A DNA stretch of 64,000 nucleotides from Levilactobacillus spicheri DSM 15429 (GCF_001435095.1 NZ_AZFC01000001.1:1-64000); one strand, 5' to 3'. Positions 1-10,002 are shown, counted from the first letter of the stretch. Notes: a model not told the origin generated them from the sequence alone. A program made the numbers and translations.

Positions 1-247
1 CGTCATCGCTTAGCGACAACTTAATTAATATACCATTTTGTTATCATCACTGTCAATCACTAATTTCAATTGTTTAAATTGGTCTAGTGGGTCACACGTG
101 ATGACAACGTATATAACTATACCAACCCACCAGCCGGGCGTCAACTAAGGATTTGAAAAACGTGGAATTAATTTTCAAAGGCGAACGCATCAGGTGAAAG
201 CAACAAATGACAGTCGGTTTCCCCGGATAATTATGGTTAAACCAAAG
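1..247. other. Intergenic region, no gene seen
   Basis: AT-rich relative to the rest of the window. It holds a short inverted repeat (CAATT/AATTG near 67-80) and no credible reading frame. It probably carries the control region of a gene lying before the window. Confidence 0.4.
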
Positions 248-277
248 AAAAAGGTTCGCTCAAATTAAGAACGAACC
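248..277 (-). terminator. Terminator of the MFS gene
   Basis: Stem GGTTCGTT/AGCGAACC followed on the minus strand by a T-run. The 5' arm of the stem overlaps the last codons of the transporter gene. Confidence 0.7.
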
Positions 278-1440
278 CGCATCAATGACCCAATTCCTAT
301 CAGGACTGCCAAAACCACCAGGCCATCAATCAACGCACAGACGGTGAATAGACCGTCAAAGCCAGCGGCCTGGCCAACCACCCAGCCCCCAAATACGGGA
401 CCCAGGGCTTTCCCCAAAGACGAGAACGCATTGACCAACCCCTGATACAGTCCTTCGTGACCCACCGTGTACGCATTGATCAGTGCCGGCACCCCCGGAA
501 CGTAGACCGCCTCGCCAACCGTCAGGAACGTCATCGCGATAAACAACGTTGCCAATTGATGGGCGCCACTTAATAGGAGGAACGAGCCGCCGATAGCGAC
601 CAGTCCCAGCAGAATCTGCCACGGAAGGCCCCGAACACGACTGAACCGGGCCATCACCGTTTGCACGACAATCAAGAGCAGACCGTTGTACACCCATAGG
701 TCGCTATAGACCTTGATGCTCAGTCCCACTTCTTGGATATAGACCGACACGTTACTCATCCACTGGGCGTAGGTCCCCCACATCAGTACCAAACTGATCA
801 ACAGAATGCCGAGTGTCAGACCACTCAGCCGTTGCTTGGGCCGGCTGTCGACCGGTGTCGCGGTCGCTTCCACCGCTGGCCGCCGTTGGTCGATAAACCG
901 TTGAATGAACCGGGTCCACACCAGCAGCGCTAGCAGGTAGCACCCCACCAGTAGGCCAAAGATTGGTCGCAGACTCCGGTGAAACAGAATACCGATGCTT
1001 GCCGTTCCCACGACCAGTCCTAGATTAATGAAGATATACAACAGGTTAAACAAGCGACCGTTGGTGTGGCTCAACTGCGCCGTCAGTGCCGTAATCAGCG
1101 TCAGCATGATACCAGTCAGCAGGCCAAAGACAATCAGCACGACCGGGTACCCCAGCAGGTCGTTCCACCAGATGCCGACGATTGCGTCCACGGTCAGGGC
1201 CAGCAACGTGAGCTGCCCCACCCGTTTCAGCGAGTACCGGTCCCCCAGCACCCCACCTAGGTAGCCGCCCAGGACGTTACACCCCGAGTAGGCGGCCAGG
1301 ATCCAGCCGCTGGTCACCAGGTTCAGGTGGAGGTCATTATGTAAGTAGATCGTGGTCAGCGGCCACATCACACTGTAGGCCGTGTTGACCAGAAAGCCCA
1401 ACAGTAAGAGGGGCCACATGTTGCGAATCGTTTTGCGCAT
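265..1440 (-). CDS. MFS transporter
   Basis: A 391-residue polytopic membrane protein of the major facilitator superfamily, probably a proton-driven drug or metabolite exporter in the cytoplasmic membrane. About 12 hydrophobic segments are visible, and the loop after the second one reads GDRYSLKRVG, the family's GxLaDrxGrkr-type motif between TM2 and TM3. A basic linker with several Arg lies near residues 180-205, where the two six-helix halves join. The ATG at 1440 is preceded by a GGGAAG ribosome binding site. It is divergent from lysS and stands alone. The substrate cannot be read from the sequence. Confidence 0.85.
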   Translation of the reverse strand: MRKTIRNMWPLLLLGFLVNTAYSVMWPLTTIYLHNDLHLNLVTSGWILAAYSGCNVLGGYLGGVLGDRYSLKRVGQLTLLALTVDAIVGIWWNDLLGYPVVLIVFGLLTGIMLTLITALTAQLSHTNGRLFNLLYIFINLGLVVGTASIGILFHRSLRPIFGLLVGCYLLALLVWTRFIQRFIDQRRPAVEATATPVDSRPKQRLSGLTLGILLISLVLMWGTYAQWMSNVSVYIQEVGLSIKVYSDLWVYNGLLLIVVQTVMARFSRVRGLPWQILLGLVAIGGSFLLLSGAHQLATLFIAMTFLTVGEAVYVPGVPALINAYTVGHEGLYQGLVNAFSSLGKALGPVFGGWVVGQAAGFDGLFTVCALIDGLVVLAVLIGIGSLMRVRS

Positions 1441-1552
1441 AGCGTTGCATCACTTCCCTTTCGTCGTGCCATCATCGTATCATAATAGAAGAAACACTTT
1501 CCAGTTGATTGGAAAATCACCGAAGTCTAGCGGCCATTTGCGGGCGCGGGGG

Positions 1553-1581
1553 TTGCCAATTCCATCAAAATCGACTAAATT
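1553..1581 (+). promoter_or_regulatory. Promoter of lysS-murE
   Basis: TTGCCA (1553-1558), 17-nt spacer, TAAATT (1576-1581), about 55 nt upstream of the lysS start. Confidence 0.55.
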
Positions 1582-1635
1582 TAAAGCAGGTCTGGATTCA
1601 GTTTCAGAAAGCAACTCATAGTAGGAGGACATAAA

Positions 1636-3147
1636 ATGGGTAACAACCAAAAGAAGACTACCGCACAACCCGATTTGAACGATCAAATGCAGGTGCGTCG
1701 CGATAAGATGAACCATCTTCGTGAGGAAGGCATCGCACCTTTCGGTCACCGGTTTGACCGCACCGACAATGCCAAGTCCGTCAACGAGAAGTTTGACAAG
1801 TACACGAAGGAAGAGTTAATGGAAGATAAGCACTTCGTCACGCTCGCGGGCCGGTTGACCGGTAAACGGGGCAGTGGGAAGGCCGGCTTTATCGACTTAC
1901 TCGACCGAACGGGCGTTATCCAAGGTTACGCGCGTCAAGACGAACTGGGTGAAGAAAGCTATGACCTGTTCAAGTCCCTGGACTTAGGGGACTTCATCGG
2001 CGTGAAGGCTTACGTGATCAAGACGAACACGGGCGCCCTCACCCTGCGGATCACCGAACTGACCTTCCTGTCCAAGGCCCTGCGGCCACTGCCTGACAAG
2101 TGGCACGGCCTGACCGACAAGGAAACCATCTACCGGAAGCGGTACTTGGACCTGATTTCGAACCGGGACAGCTTCGACCGCTTCATCAAGGTCGCGGCCG
2201 TTAAGAAGGCCATCCGGGAATACCTGGACAACCACGGTTACCTGGAAGTCGACACCCCCGTGCTGCAAACGGCCGCCGGTGGTGCCGAAGCTCGGCCATT
2301 CGTGACCAAGTCCAACGCCTTTGATATTCCGATGTACCTGCGGATCGCCACTGAACTGTACCTCAAGCGGCTGATCGTTGGAGGCTACGAGAAGGTCTAC
2401 GAACTGGGCAAGGACTTCCGGAACGAAGGAACCGACTTACAACACAACCCTGAATTTAACATGGTCGAAGTCTATACCGCCTACACCGACTACACCGACG
2501 TCATGGACCTGATCGAAGACATGATCCGGTTCACCGCCAACAAGGTCAACGGGACGGGGAAACTCACCTACAAGAAGCACGACATCGACCTGGACCAACC
2601 GTTCAAGCGGCTCCACATGGTCGACGCCGTCAAGGAATACACCGGTATCGACTTCTGGCAAGAAATGTCCGTCGACGAAGCGCGTAAGCTGGCCGACGAC
2701 AACGGCATTCACTACGAAAGTTACTGGAAGGTCGGCCACATCATCAACGCCTTCTTCGAAGAAAAGGTTCAGGGCCGCTTAACGGACCCAACCTTCATCT
2801 ACGGTCACCCGGTCGAAATCTCACCGCTGGCCAAGAAGAACGCCAAGGATCCGCGGTTTACCGACCGGTTCGAACTCTACATCGTTGGGAAGGAATACGG
2901 CAACGCTTTCACCGAATTGAACGACCCCGTCGACCAACGGCAACGGTTTGAAGCCCAAGACGCCGAACGGAGCGCCGGGAACGAAGAAGCCCACGGAATC
3001 GACGAAGATTACCTGGAAGCCATGGAATATGGTATGCCGCCTACTGGTGGTCTGGGAATCGGGATCGACCGGTTGACTATGCTGCTGACCGGCGCCGTTT
3101 CTATTCGTGACGTGATGCTCTTCCCTACGATGCGACCACTCGACTAG
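1636..3147 (+). CDS. lysS: Lysyl-tRNA synthetase, class II
   Basis: Charges tRNA-Lys with lysine in the cytosol, using ATP. The 503-residue protein has the usual class II LysRS length and order: an N-terminal OB-fold anticodon-binding domain (about residues 60-150, with [16 protein letters not shown]), then the class II catalytic core with motif 1 around the dimer interface, motif 2 ([17 protein letters not shown]) and C-terminal motif 3 ([12 protein letters not shown]). The start ATG follows TAGGAGG. murE begins 21 nt after the stop, so the two are likely co-transcribed from the promoter at 1553. Confidence 0.98.
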   Translation: MGNNQKKTTAQPDLNDQMQVRRDKMNHLREEGIAPFGHRFDRTDNAKSVNEKFDKYTKEELMEDKHFVTLAGRLTGKRGSGKAGFIDLLDRTGVIQGYARQDELGEESYDLFKSLDLGDFIGVKAYVIKTNTGALTLRITELTFLSKALRPLPDKWHGLTDKETIYRKRYLDLISNRDSFDRFIKVAAVKKAIREYLDNHGYLEVDTPVLQTAAGGAEARPFVTKSNAFDIPMYLRIATELYLKRLIVGGYEKVYELGKDFRNEGTDLQHNPEFNMVEVYTAYTDYTDVMDLIEDMIRFTANKVNGTGKLTYKKHDIDLDQPFKRLHMVDAVKEYTGIDFWQEMSVDEARKLADDNGIHYESYWKVGHIINAFFEEKVQGRLTDPTFIYGHPVEISPLAKKNAKDPRFTDRFELYIVGKEYGNAFTELNDPVDQRQRFEAQDAERSAGNEEAHGIDEDYLEAMEYGMPPTGGLGIGIDRLTMLLTGAVSIRDVMLFPTMRPLD

Positions 3148-3168
3148 ACTCGAAAAGGGGTAATCGTC

Positions 3169-4680
3169 ATGCAAGCAAACCAACTGATTGCGCTGCTCCA
3201 AGAACACGATCTGTACCGGGGGACCACGACGGCCCTCGCCGCCAACACGGACTTTACCGCGTTGGGCTACGACTCCCGCAAGATGACGGCCCACGGCTTA
3301 TTCGTTTGTAAAGGCAAGGCCTTCTCGCCGGACTACCTGAAGCAGGCCATCGACCTGGGGGCCACCGCCTATCTCGCCGAACAGGACTACCACGTCGCCG
3401 TTCCCGGGATCTTAGTCAGTGACGTCCGCAAGGCGCTGTCGCTGACCGCCCAGTTGTTTTTCGGCTTTCCGCAAAACGACCTGTTCCTGATCGGCTACAC
3501 CGGGACCAAGGGGAAGACCACGTCGACGTACTTCACGCACAACATCCTCAACCAGGCCTTTCCGGGTCAGGTGGCGATGTTCTCGACGATCAACCACGTC
3601 ATCGGGACCCAGCCGCAGGACACCTTCAAGGCCCACCTGACCACCGCCGAATCCTTCGACCTGTTCCACGAAATGCGGCAGGCCGTCGATAACGGGATGA
3701 AGGTGCTGGTGATGGAAGTCGCCTCGCAAGCCTACCTGGTCCACCGGGTCTACGGCCTGCACTTCGACGTTGGTATCTTCCTGAACATCTCGCCCGACCA
3801 CATCGGGGTAAACGAGCACCCGACCTTCGCCAACTACCTGTTGTGCAAGCAACAGCTGATGTTGAACGCCGACCGGTGCATCATTAATGCCGACATGGAC
3901 CACTTTGACGCCGTCTACTCGGCCGCCAAGGTCTCCACGGATCCGGACAAGATCTTCACCTACGGGGTCGATAACCCGCAGGCCAGCCTGTCACTGCACA
4001 CCCAGGACGCCACGTTGACCGACAGCACCTTTACGGTCACGGCTAACCAGCCCGCTCTGAAGTCGCTGGCGGCCACCTACCACGTGTCGGTCCCCGGCGA
4101 CTTCAACCAGGGGAACGCAACGGCGGCCATCCTGGCCAGCTTCTTGGCGGGGGCCCACACGGCCGACATGCAGGATGGCTTGGCCCACACCCGGGTCCCC
4201 GGGCGGATGGAGTCGCTGGCGACCCAGCACCACGGAACGGTCTACATCGACTACGCCCACGACTGGGGCAGCATGAACGCCCTGTTGCACTTCCTACACA
4301 CGCAGTTCCCCGACCACCGGATCACCGCCGTGCTTGGCAGTACCGGTGACAAGGGTGAGGACCGCCGTGAAGGGTTTGCCAAGGCACTCAACGCTTACGC
4401 CGACCAGGCCGTGCTGACCACCGATGACCCCGGTCACGAAGATCCCCGGGCCATCGCCCAGGAGATCGACGACCGCATCGATCACGACAAGGTCACCACG
4501 ACCTATATCGCCAAGCGGGAAGACGCCATTCACCACGCCATTGCCCACGCCACCAACGATGACCTCATCGTGCTGGCCGGTAAGGGCGAGGACGCCTACC
4601 AGAAGGTCAACGGGGTCAACACCCCCTACCCTTCCGATCCCGTCGTGGCTAAACACGTGATTGCCACGCTCGAAGCTTAA
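3169..4680 (+). CDS. murE: MurE-type UDP-MurNAc-dipeptide ligase
   Basis: A Mur ligase that adds the third residue to UDP-MurNAc-L-Ala-D-Glu in cytoplasmic peptidoglycan synthesis. The 503-residue protein shows the three Mur domains: an N-terminal UDP-binding domain, a central ATPase with P-loop TGTKGKTTS (residues 111-119), and a C-terminal domain with VLGSTGDKGEDRR and DDPGHEDP (residues 419-426). Diaminopimelate-specific MurE enzymes carry DNPR at the last position. Here the Arg is missing (DDPG), which argues against meso-Dap and for L-Lys or another diamino acid (inference). It is preceded by AAAAGGGG and probably forms an operon with lysS. It could also be a MurE paralogue of different specificity. 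Confidence 0.9.
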   Translation: MQANQLIALLQEHDLYRGTTTALAANTDFTALGYDSRKMTAHGLFVCKGKAFSPDYLKQAIDLGATAYLAEQDYHVAVPGILVSDVRKALSLTAQLFFGFPQNDLFLIGYTGTKGKTTSTYFTHNILNQAFPGQVAMFSTINHVIGTQPQDTFKAHLTTAESFDLFHEMRQAVDNGMKVLVMEVASQAYLVHRVYGLHFDVGIFLNISPDHIGVNEHPTFANYLLCKQQLMLNADRCIINADMDHFDAVYSAAKVSTDPDKIFTYGVDNPQASLSLHTQDATLTDSTFTVTANQPALKSLAATYHVSVPGDFNQGNATAAILASFLAGAHTADMQDGLAHTRVPGRMESLATQHHGTVYIDYAHDWGSMNALLHFLHTQFPDHRITAVLGSTGDKGEDRREGFAKALNAYADQAVLTTDDPGHEDPRAIAQEIDDRIDHDKVTTTYIAKREDAIHHAIAHATNDDLIVLAGKGEDAYQKVNGVNTPYPSDPVVAKHVIATLEA

Positions 4681-4694
4681 TCATTAATTGATAG

Positions 4695-4734
4695 AAAGAC
4701 GCTGACTCGCCTAGACGGGTTGGCGTCTTTTTTT
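4695..4734 (+). terminator. Terminator of lysS-murE
   Basis: AAAGACGC/GCGTCTTT stem, extended inward by further pairs, followed by a T-run. Confidence 0.85.
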
Positions 4735-4746
4735 GCAGATGAGAGT

Positions 4747-4852
4747 GGGACAAAAGGCGATTAGCTGGCGAGCATTAACGTCGTCAGTCAGATAATCCCG
4801 AACTTGGATTATTTGACTGACGGAGTTAAGCGGAACCAGCTGCCTTTTGGCG
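4747..4852. repeat. Long imperfect palindrome, repeat-like hairpin
   Basis: Nested inverted repeats about 106 bp long. The outer arms are ACAAAAGGCGATTAGCTGG and CCAGCTGCCTTTTGG. The inner arms at 4782-4798 and 4806-4822 (CGTCAGTCA plus GATAATCC against GGATTATT plus TGACTGACG) differ at one position around a 7-nt loop. The flanking GTGGGACAAAAGG text resembles the GGGACAAAAG in the terminator at 61440. No gene is encoded. Confidence 0.7.
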
Positions 4853-4934
4853 CACGTTTTGACACCCGATCATCAAAACCGAGCCCGAGACTTTTATCCC
4901 AGACTCGTCTTTTTTCGTGTGGCCAAAACTTAAA

Positions 4935-4962
4935 CCGGCCCAGCTGAGTGGAAGCAATCGAC
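4935..4962 (-). repeat. 28-nt segment shared with the 5' flank of repeat copy A
   Basis: Reverse-complement match of 27/28 to 11562-11589, just upstream of the folded core in copy A. A shorter related piece (GAAAGCAATCGACA) occurs at 28342. Probably a remnant of the same mobile or structured repeat family. Confidence 0.6.
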
Positions 4963-5121
4963 AACCTCCACACCATTTTTTAAATGTCAGAAAACATCTC
5001 ATACAAATTCGACGCTTCATGGTCATGCCCATTAACAGCTTAACCATTGACGTAAGAAAGGAAAACTTCTAAAGAAATTGACCCGTTTTGCCAGTTTTTT
5101 CTCGAATTCGGGGATCACATC

Positions 5122-5150
5122 TTGGCAATGGTTGTTTTTGATGTTATATT
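5122..5150 (+). promoter_or_regulatory. Promoter of the amino-acid ABC importer
   Basis: TTGGCA (5122-5127), 17-nt spacer, TATATT (5145-5150), 36 nt upstream of the start codon. Confidence 0.7.
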
Positions 5151-5185
5151 TTATGACATGAAGAACGACTTAGGAGGTCATTACC

Positions 5186-6628
5186 ATGAAAAAGTGGCAG
5201 GTTTTGGTCATCACGTTACTGGTGACCCTGGGGAGCTGGCTGGGGCTGGCGACCACCGCGCACGCGGACGCGGACTATACGATTGCGACCGATACGACGT
5301 TTCCCCCGTTTGAATTTCAGGTCAAGGGGGGCCAATACAAGGGTATCGACATCGACCTCCTGCGGGCCATCGCTAAGAAGGAGCACTTCACCTACCAGCT
5401 CAAGGCGCTGAGCTTTAACGCCGCGGTCCAACAGCTGAGTGCCAACCAGGTCGACGGGGTCATCGCCGGGATGAACATCACCCCCGCGCGGGAGGCCACC
5501 TTCGACTTCTCGAAGCCCTACTACACGTCCGGCGTGGTCCTGGCCGTGGCGCAGGGCAGCCACGTCAAGAACTTCCGCGACCTGAAAGGCCAAACGGTGG
5601 CCCTCAAGACGGGGACCGCCGGGGCGGCTTACGGAAAATCGATTCAGGGCAAGTACGGGTTTAAGATTAAATACTTCAACGACTCGAACACCATGTACAA
5701 CGACGTCAAAGTCGGCAACTCGGTGGCCTGCTTCGAAGACTACCCGGTCATGTCCTACGGCATCAAGAACGGGATTCCCCTGAAGATCATCTCCAAGCAG
5801 CACAACGCCGGGGATTACGGGTTCGCCGTCAAGAAGGGCAAGAACGCCGCGTTGCTGCGGAAGTTCAACGCCGGGCTCGCCGCCATCAAGGCCGACGGGA
5901 CCTACCAGAAAATCATCAACAAGTACCTTCACGCCAAGGAATCGTCGATCACCGGTGAAACCGCCAGCAGCCGGACCTTCTGGGGGCTCTTCACCCAAAA
6001 CTTCGGCACCATCAGCAGTGGGCTGTGGATGACCCTGGAGCTGACCGTGGTAGCCATCATCCTCGCCACCCTCTTGGGCCTGTTGCTGGGGGTACTGGGC
6101 GTGATGCCCGGTAAGGTCGGCCCGGCCATCTCCAGCACCATCATCTACATCTTCCGGGGCATGCCCCTGATGGTCCTGGCCTTCTTCATTTATATCGGGA
6201 TTCCTAACCTGATTGGCCACGGCTTCAAGATCCCCGCGTTCGTCGCCGGGCTGATCACCCTGATGCTAAACGAAGGCGCCTATACCGGGGCCTTCGTCAA
6301 GGGTGGTTTCCAGGCGGTCGATGCCGGCCAAATGGAAGCGGCCCGGTCGCTGGGACTGCCGTACTGGCCAGCGATGCGCAAAGTCATCATGCCCCAGGGG
6401 ATTCGGATCATGATTCCGTCCTTTATCAACCAATTCATCATCACCCTGAAGGATACCTCGATTCTCTCGGTCATCGGGATTGTCGAACTGACCCAGACCG
6501 GGACGCTGATCATCGCCCGGAACTTCGAAGGCTTCAAGATTTGGCTGATGATCGCCATGATTTACCTGATCATCATCACGCTGTTGACCTGGCTGTCTAA
6601 CTGGGTCCAAAGGAGGATTAACGCATGA
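5186..6628 (+). CDS. glnP: Amino-acid ABC transporter, fused substrate-binding protein and permease (GlnP-type)
   Basis: The fused receptor and membrane subunit of a polar-amino-acid importer (glutamine/glutamate-type family; the exact substrate is unknown). The 480-residue protein has a signal peptide ending near AHA at residue 26, one extracellular solute-binding domain (about 30-255, with the TFPPFEF and [16 protein letters not shown] signatures), then a HisM/GlnP-type permease domain (about 270-478, with the EAA-loop text [11 protein letters not shown]). The start follows TTAGGAGGT. It overlaps the ATPase gene by 4 nt (ATGA), so translation is coupled. It carries one binding domain only, whereas some lactic acid bacterial GlnP proteins carry two. 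Confidence 0.93.
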   Translation: MKKWQVLVITLLVTLGSWLGLATTAHADADYTIATDTTFPPFEFQVKGGQYKGIDIDLLRAIAKKEHFTYQLKALSFNAAVQQLSANQVDGVIAGMNITPAREATFDFSKPYYTSGVVLAVAQGSHVKNFRDLKGQTVALKTGTAGAAYGKSIQGKYGFKIKYFNDSNTMYNDVKVGNSVACFEDYPVMSYGIKNGIPLKIISKQHNAGDYGFAVKKGKNAALLRKFNAGLAAIKADGTYQKIINKYLHAKESSITGETASSRTFWGLFTQNFGTISSGLWMTLELTVVAIILATLLGLLLGVLGVMPGKVGPAISSTIIYIFRGMPLMVLAFFIYIGIPNLIGHGFKIPAFVAGLITLMLNEGAYTGAFVKGGFQAVDAGQMEAARSLGLPYWPAMRKVIMPQGIRIMIPSFINQFIITLKDTSILSVIGIVELTQTGTLIIARNFEGFKIWLMIAMIYLIIITLLTWLSNWVQRRINA

Positions 6629-7362
6629 TCACAAAAGTAAGCGTTCAAGATTTACACAAGAGTTACGGGTCCAACGAGGTGCTCAAGGGCCTCAACCTGG
6701 AGGTCACGGATAACGAGGTCCTCTGTATGATCGGACCCTCGGGTTCCGGGAAGAGTACCTTTCTGCGGTGCCTCAACCACCTCGAGGTCCCCAACAGCGG
6801 CAAAATCGTGATTAACGGCCACGACCTCTCGGACCCCCAGACCGACATCAACCTGGTCCGGGAGAATATCGGCATGGTCTTTCAACACTTCAACCTGTTC
6901 CCCAACCTGACGGTGGCCCAAAATATCACCCTGGCACCGGTGCAGCTTAAGAAGCAGACCCCGGCCGCGGCGCTGCAGACCGCCCGTGACCTGCTCGATC
7001 AGGTCGGCCTGGCTGATAAGGCGGACGCCATGCCCCAGTCGCTCTCCGGGGGCCAGCAGCAACGGGTCGCCATCGCGCGGGCCCTGGCGATGCATCCCCA
7101 GATCATGCTGTTCGACGAGCCCACCTCGGCGCTGGACCCGGAAATGGTCGGCGACGTGCTGGACGTGATGAAGCAGCTGGCCGCCGACGGCATGACCATG
7201 ATCGTGGTGACCCACGAAATGGGTTTCGCCAAGGAGGTTGCCGACCAGGTGGTCTTCATGGCCGATGGCTTGATCCAGGAAAGCGGCGCGCCGCAGGACC
7301 TCTTTACCCATCCTAAGAGTCCCCGCTTACAGGACTTTTTGGATAAAGTGATCAACGTTTAG
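6625..7362 (+). CDS. glnQ: Amino-acid ABC transporter ATP-binding protein (GlnQ-type)
   Basis: The ATPase that powers the adjoining GlnP-type permease. The 245-residue protein has the full length of the polar amino-acid subfamily, with Walker [10 protein letters not shown] (about 37-45), Q-loop [14 protein letters not shown], signature [15 protein letters not shown], Walker [15 protein letters not shown] and the switch His in VVTHEMGFA. The start overlaps the permease stop, and AAAGGAGG lies within the permease gene. A strong bidirectional terminator follows, so the two genes form a complete unit. Confidence 0.96.
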   Translation: MITKVSVQDLHKSYGSNEVLKGLNLEVTDNEVLCMIGPSGSGKSTFLRCLNHLEVPNSGKIVINGHDLSDPQTDINLVRENIGMVFQHFNLFPNLTVAQNITLAPVQLKKQTPAAALQTARDLLDQVGLADKADAMPQSLSGGQQQRVAIARALAMHPQIMLFDEPTSALDPEMVGDVLDVMKQLAADGMTMIVVTHEMGFAKEVADQVVFMADGLIQESGAPQDLFTHPKSPRLQDFLDKVINV

Positions 7363-7383
7363 CACTGCTAGAAAATGCTCAAA

Positions 7384-7436
7384 ATAGAAAATCCCCTCAG
7401 GTTAGCCGTCAAAGCCAACCTGAGGGGATTTTCTAT
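7384..7436. terminator. Bidirectional terminator after glnPQ
   Basis: Perfect 20-bp arms (7384-7403 and 7417-7436) around a 13-nt loop, with A- and T-tracts on both sides. Confidence 0.9.
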
Positions 7437-7513
7437 CGCGATTGAATGCCTCGAATCACCATTTCGTCGTCGCCAGGCCACCGCGTGACAGCCGCTACCA
7501 CGCCTCCCGCCAA

Positions 7514-7545
7514 GAAAAAAGGTCAGGCCCAAAACCTGACCTTTC
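7514..7545 (-). terminator. Terminator of agmatine deiminase gene
   Basis: GGTCAGG/CCTGACC stem with a minus-strand T-run, 20 nt past the stop. Confidence 0.85.
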
Positions 7546-7564
7546 TATCATTACCAAGATAACC

Positions 7565-8659
7565 CTAGCCACGCGGGATTTGTTGGGTGATACAGTGGAT
7601 GTTCCCACCACCTAGTAAGACCTCTCGTGCCGGAACCCTAACGACTTTGCGGTCAGGATAGAGGGCTTGCAACGTTGCTTGCGCCCGTTCATCGGCCGGG
7701 TCATTGAATAACGGGAAAACGATGCCCCCGTTAGCCGTGTAGTAATTGACGTAACTGGCAGCCAACCGTTCACCCGCGGTCCGCGGCAAGGTTCCGTCCA
7801 CGGCGTCCACGCCCTCACTTTCTTCCTGGGTAATCGTAATCGGCTTTGGCAGGTCCAGCTTGTCGACCTTAATTTTGCGTCCTTTAGCATCCGTGGCATT
7901 TTCCAGAATGTCCAAATTTTCCCGCGAGATTGCGTACTGGGGATCGTTCTGGTCGTTGGTCCAGGCCAGGACAACTTCCCCCGGCTTGACGAAGTTGGCA
8001 ATGTTGTCAACGTGTCCGTTAGTCTCGTCGTTGTAGATTCCCTTCTTCAACCAGATGATCCGCTCGAGATTCAAGGACTCCTTCAAGACCGCTTCAATCT
8101 GTTCCTTGGACAATTGTGGATTCCGCCCCTTAGACAGCAGGCATTCCTCGGTCGTTATCAGCGTGCCTTCACCGTCAACGTGGATTGCCCCACCCTCGAG
8201 AACAAAGTCATTCAGACGATAACGATCCACGCGTTCCAGCTCCGTCATCTTCTGGGCAACCCGATCGTCTCGGTCCCAGGGGAAGTACAGACCATCAACC
8301 AGGCCTCCCCAGGCATTGAAGGTCCAGTCGACGCCGCGGAGATTCCCTTGGTCATTAACGACAAAGGTGGCCCCGCAGTCCCGAATCCAAGAATCGTTAC
8401 TAGACAGTTCAACGACCGCCACGTCGTCCGGTAACATGGTCCGAGCATTGGCGTACTGATCATCATTGACCCCCACCGTTACGTGCTCAAAGTGAGAGAT
8501 GGCCCTGGCAACATTCACAAAGGTCTTTTGAGCTGGTTTTCCACCGTTCCGCCAATTGTCGGGACGATACGGCCAAAGCATGTAGACCCCTTGATGCGGT
8601 TCAAATTCACCGGGCATCCGGTAGCCATCTTGTTTGGGGGTACTCTCTAAAGTTTTCAT
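7565..8659 (-). CDS. aguA: Agmatine deiminase
   Basis: Hydrolyses agmatine to N-carbamoylputrescine and ammonia in the cytosol; peptidylarginine-deiminase-like fold. The 364-residue length is typical. The catalytic Cys356 lies in [13 protein letters not shown] at the C terminus, and further active-site motifs are [13 protein letters not shown] (about residue 85) and ETNGHVDN (about residue 215). The start ATG follows AAGGAG. No putrescine carbamoyltransferase, carbamate kinase or agmatine/putrescine antiporter lies nearby, so it is an orphan here rather than part of an ATP-yielding agmatine operon. Confidence 0.96.
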   Translation of the reverse strand: MKTLESTPKQDGYRMPGEFEPHQGVYMLWPYRPDNWRNGGKPAQKTFVNVARAISHFEHVTVGVNDDQYANARTMLPDDVAVVELSSNDSWIRDCGATFVVNDQGNLRGVDWTFNAWGGLVDGLYFPWDRDDRVAQKMTELERVDRYRLNDFVLEGGAIHVDGEGTLITTEECLLSKGRNPQLSKEQIEAVLKESLNLERIIWLKKGIYNDETNGHVDNIANFVKPGEVVLAWTNDQNDPQYAISRENLDILENATDAKGRKIKVDKLDLPKPITITQEESEGVDAVDGTLPRTAGERLAASYVNYYTANGGIVFPLFNDPADERAQATLQALYPDRKVVRVPAREVLLGGGNIHCITQQIPRG

Positions 8660-8719
8660 GACAAATACTCCTTCGTTCAGTTAGTTTAGTCGCGCCGATT
8701 TTCCTAGTTTATGTGACCT

Positions 8720-8748
8720 ATCATAACGGATGTTCGTCCTGTTGGAAA
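8720..8748 (-). promoter_or_regulatory. Candidate promoter of aguA
   Basis: On the minus strand TTTCCA, 17-nt spacer, TATGAT, about 60 nt before the start codon. Confidence 0.5.
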
Positions 8749-8834
8749 GTGGTTATGACTGTCCTCCCCATCTGGGTCCTTTGTCGCTTGTGTCAACTCA
8801 TCTAAGCTGATTGTTCTTCTATTTGGTGGCACAA

Positions 8835-8864
8835 TAAAAAAGCCCGGAACCTGTGACAGATTCC
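8835..8864 (-). terminator. Terminator of the 8892-9848 gene
   Basis: GGAATC/GGTTCC stem with a CCGGG extension and a seven-residue T-run on the minus strand. Confidence 0.65.
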
Positions 8865-8891
8865 AAGCTTTCCGGTGTTTCTTCATCATGT

Positions 8892-9848
8892 TTACCGCCG
8901 GCGTTTCCGGCGAAAGGCCGGCCGACTGCCGCGGTGCTTGGCCGTGGCGAGTTGCTGGTCGGTCGCGAACAACTGCTGACCCAACGTGGGGTTGTCGTGC
9001 AGGTACTGCTGGGTGAACTGGTCCACGGCCGCGTGGTCCTGCGTATCGACCCCGGCCCGCTGCATGGCACTCGTCAGCTGCTGGAAGAACGTCTCCATTT
9101 TCGGGTCGTACATAGTGACCAGCGCCGTATGGTGGGTCCGGACCCAGTCGACCAACTCATGGGCGTACGGCAGGTCCTGCGTGTGCTGCAGGTACGTGAA
9201 CAGCGTCGTCAGGGCGAACGGCAACAGCTGGTACAGGCTGGTCTGCCGCTGGTCCTCATCCAATAAGTGGGTAAACGGCCCAAACATCACGGACGCTAAG
9301 GCCTTGGCGTCCCACTGTGCCGGTTGCAGGTGCCGCCCGGTCAGCAACAACTCCGCCGTCACGTGGACGATCAACCCGAAGTTGTGCTGATCAGCGGCCG
9401 TTAGGTTCTGAACCTGCGGCTGTTGCCCCATCTCCTGGACCCAGCCCTCGACCGTCGCCACCACGTCCTCGTAGTCGCGCTGTTCTTGATTGACCTGTTG
9501 GTTGTCGTGCTTGGCGACCAGCTGTGGGCGGGCCGCCGTCAGCTCGGCGTCCAGAGCGGCCAGGTTAGCTGGTTGTTGGGCCGCTAAGTAGGCGCTCAGG
9601 ACCGGGACCACCGCCACGTAGTAGTTGTGCGGCTGGTCGACCATCATGGGTAACGCCGTCAGGGTCGCCTTTAACCCGGTCACGGTCCACTCGCGGTCGT
9701 CACTCGCCACCTGTTGGTAGGTATCGACGAAGTCCGTCACGATGGCCGCGGCGTACTTCTGTTGGTTCTTCGACAGCTTTCCCTGGCGAGCCGGCGTCAA
9801 GAATTGCGCTGGGGTCCAAGGTGTCAGTGTCTTCTCAGTTTGTGTCAT
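8892..9848 (-). CDS. Hypothetical protein with Arg-rich C-terminal tail
   Basis: Not recognised. The 318-residue protein is soluble, Gln- and Ala-rich and predicted largely helical, with no membrane segment or signal peptide. It ends in a strongly basic tail (SRPAFRRKRRR) suited to nucleic-acid or membrane-surface binding (inference). The start ATG is preceded by AAGGGG. It has its own terminator and is separated from aguA by the aguA promoter region, so it is probably transcribed alone. Codon use matches the neighbours, so there is no sign of recent transfer. Confidence 0.75.
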   Translation of the reverse strand: MTQTEKTLTPWTPAQFLTPARQGKLSKNQQKYAAAIVTDFVDTYQQVASDDREWTVTGLKATLTALPMMVDQPHNYYVAVVPVLSAYLAAQQPANLAALDAELTAARPQLVAKHDNQQVNQEQRDYEDVVATVEGWVQEMGQQPQVQNLTAADQHNFGLIVHVTAELLLTGRHLQPAQWDAKALASVMFGPFTHLLDEDQRQTSLYQLLPFALTTLFTYLQHTQDLPYAHELVDWVRTHHTALVTMYDPKMETFFQQLTSAMQRAGVDTQDHAAVDQFTQQYLHDNPTLGQQLFATDQQLATAKHRGSRPAFRRKRRR

Positions 9849-10002
9849 CCTAAATTTCCCCTTATCACGAATTAATACCTTTATTATAAGCGACTTGGGG
9901 AATTTTGAAAAATCGCCACCGGTCGGCTCGTTAAATTATTCTCAAAATTGGCCATTTTCCCGGCATTATCCAAGACAAAGCCGGCGAAGTCGGTTATATT
10001 AG

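Noticed and set aside
4826-5047. 73-residue frame on the minus strand
   Set aside because: It runs through the long palindrome and repeat remnant, with no ribosome binding site or protein-like composition.
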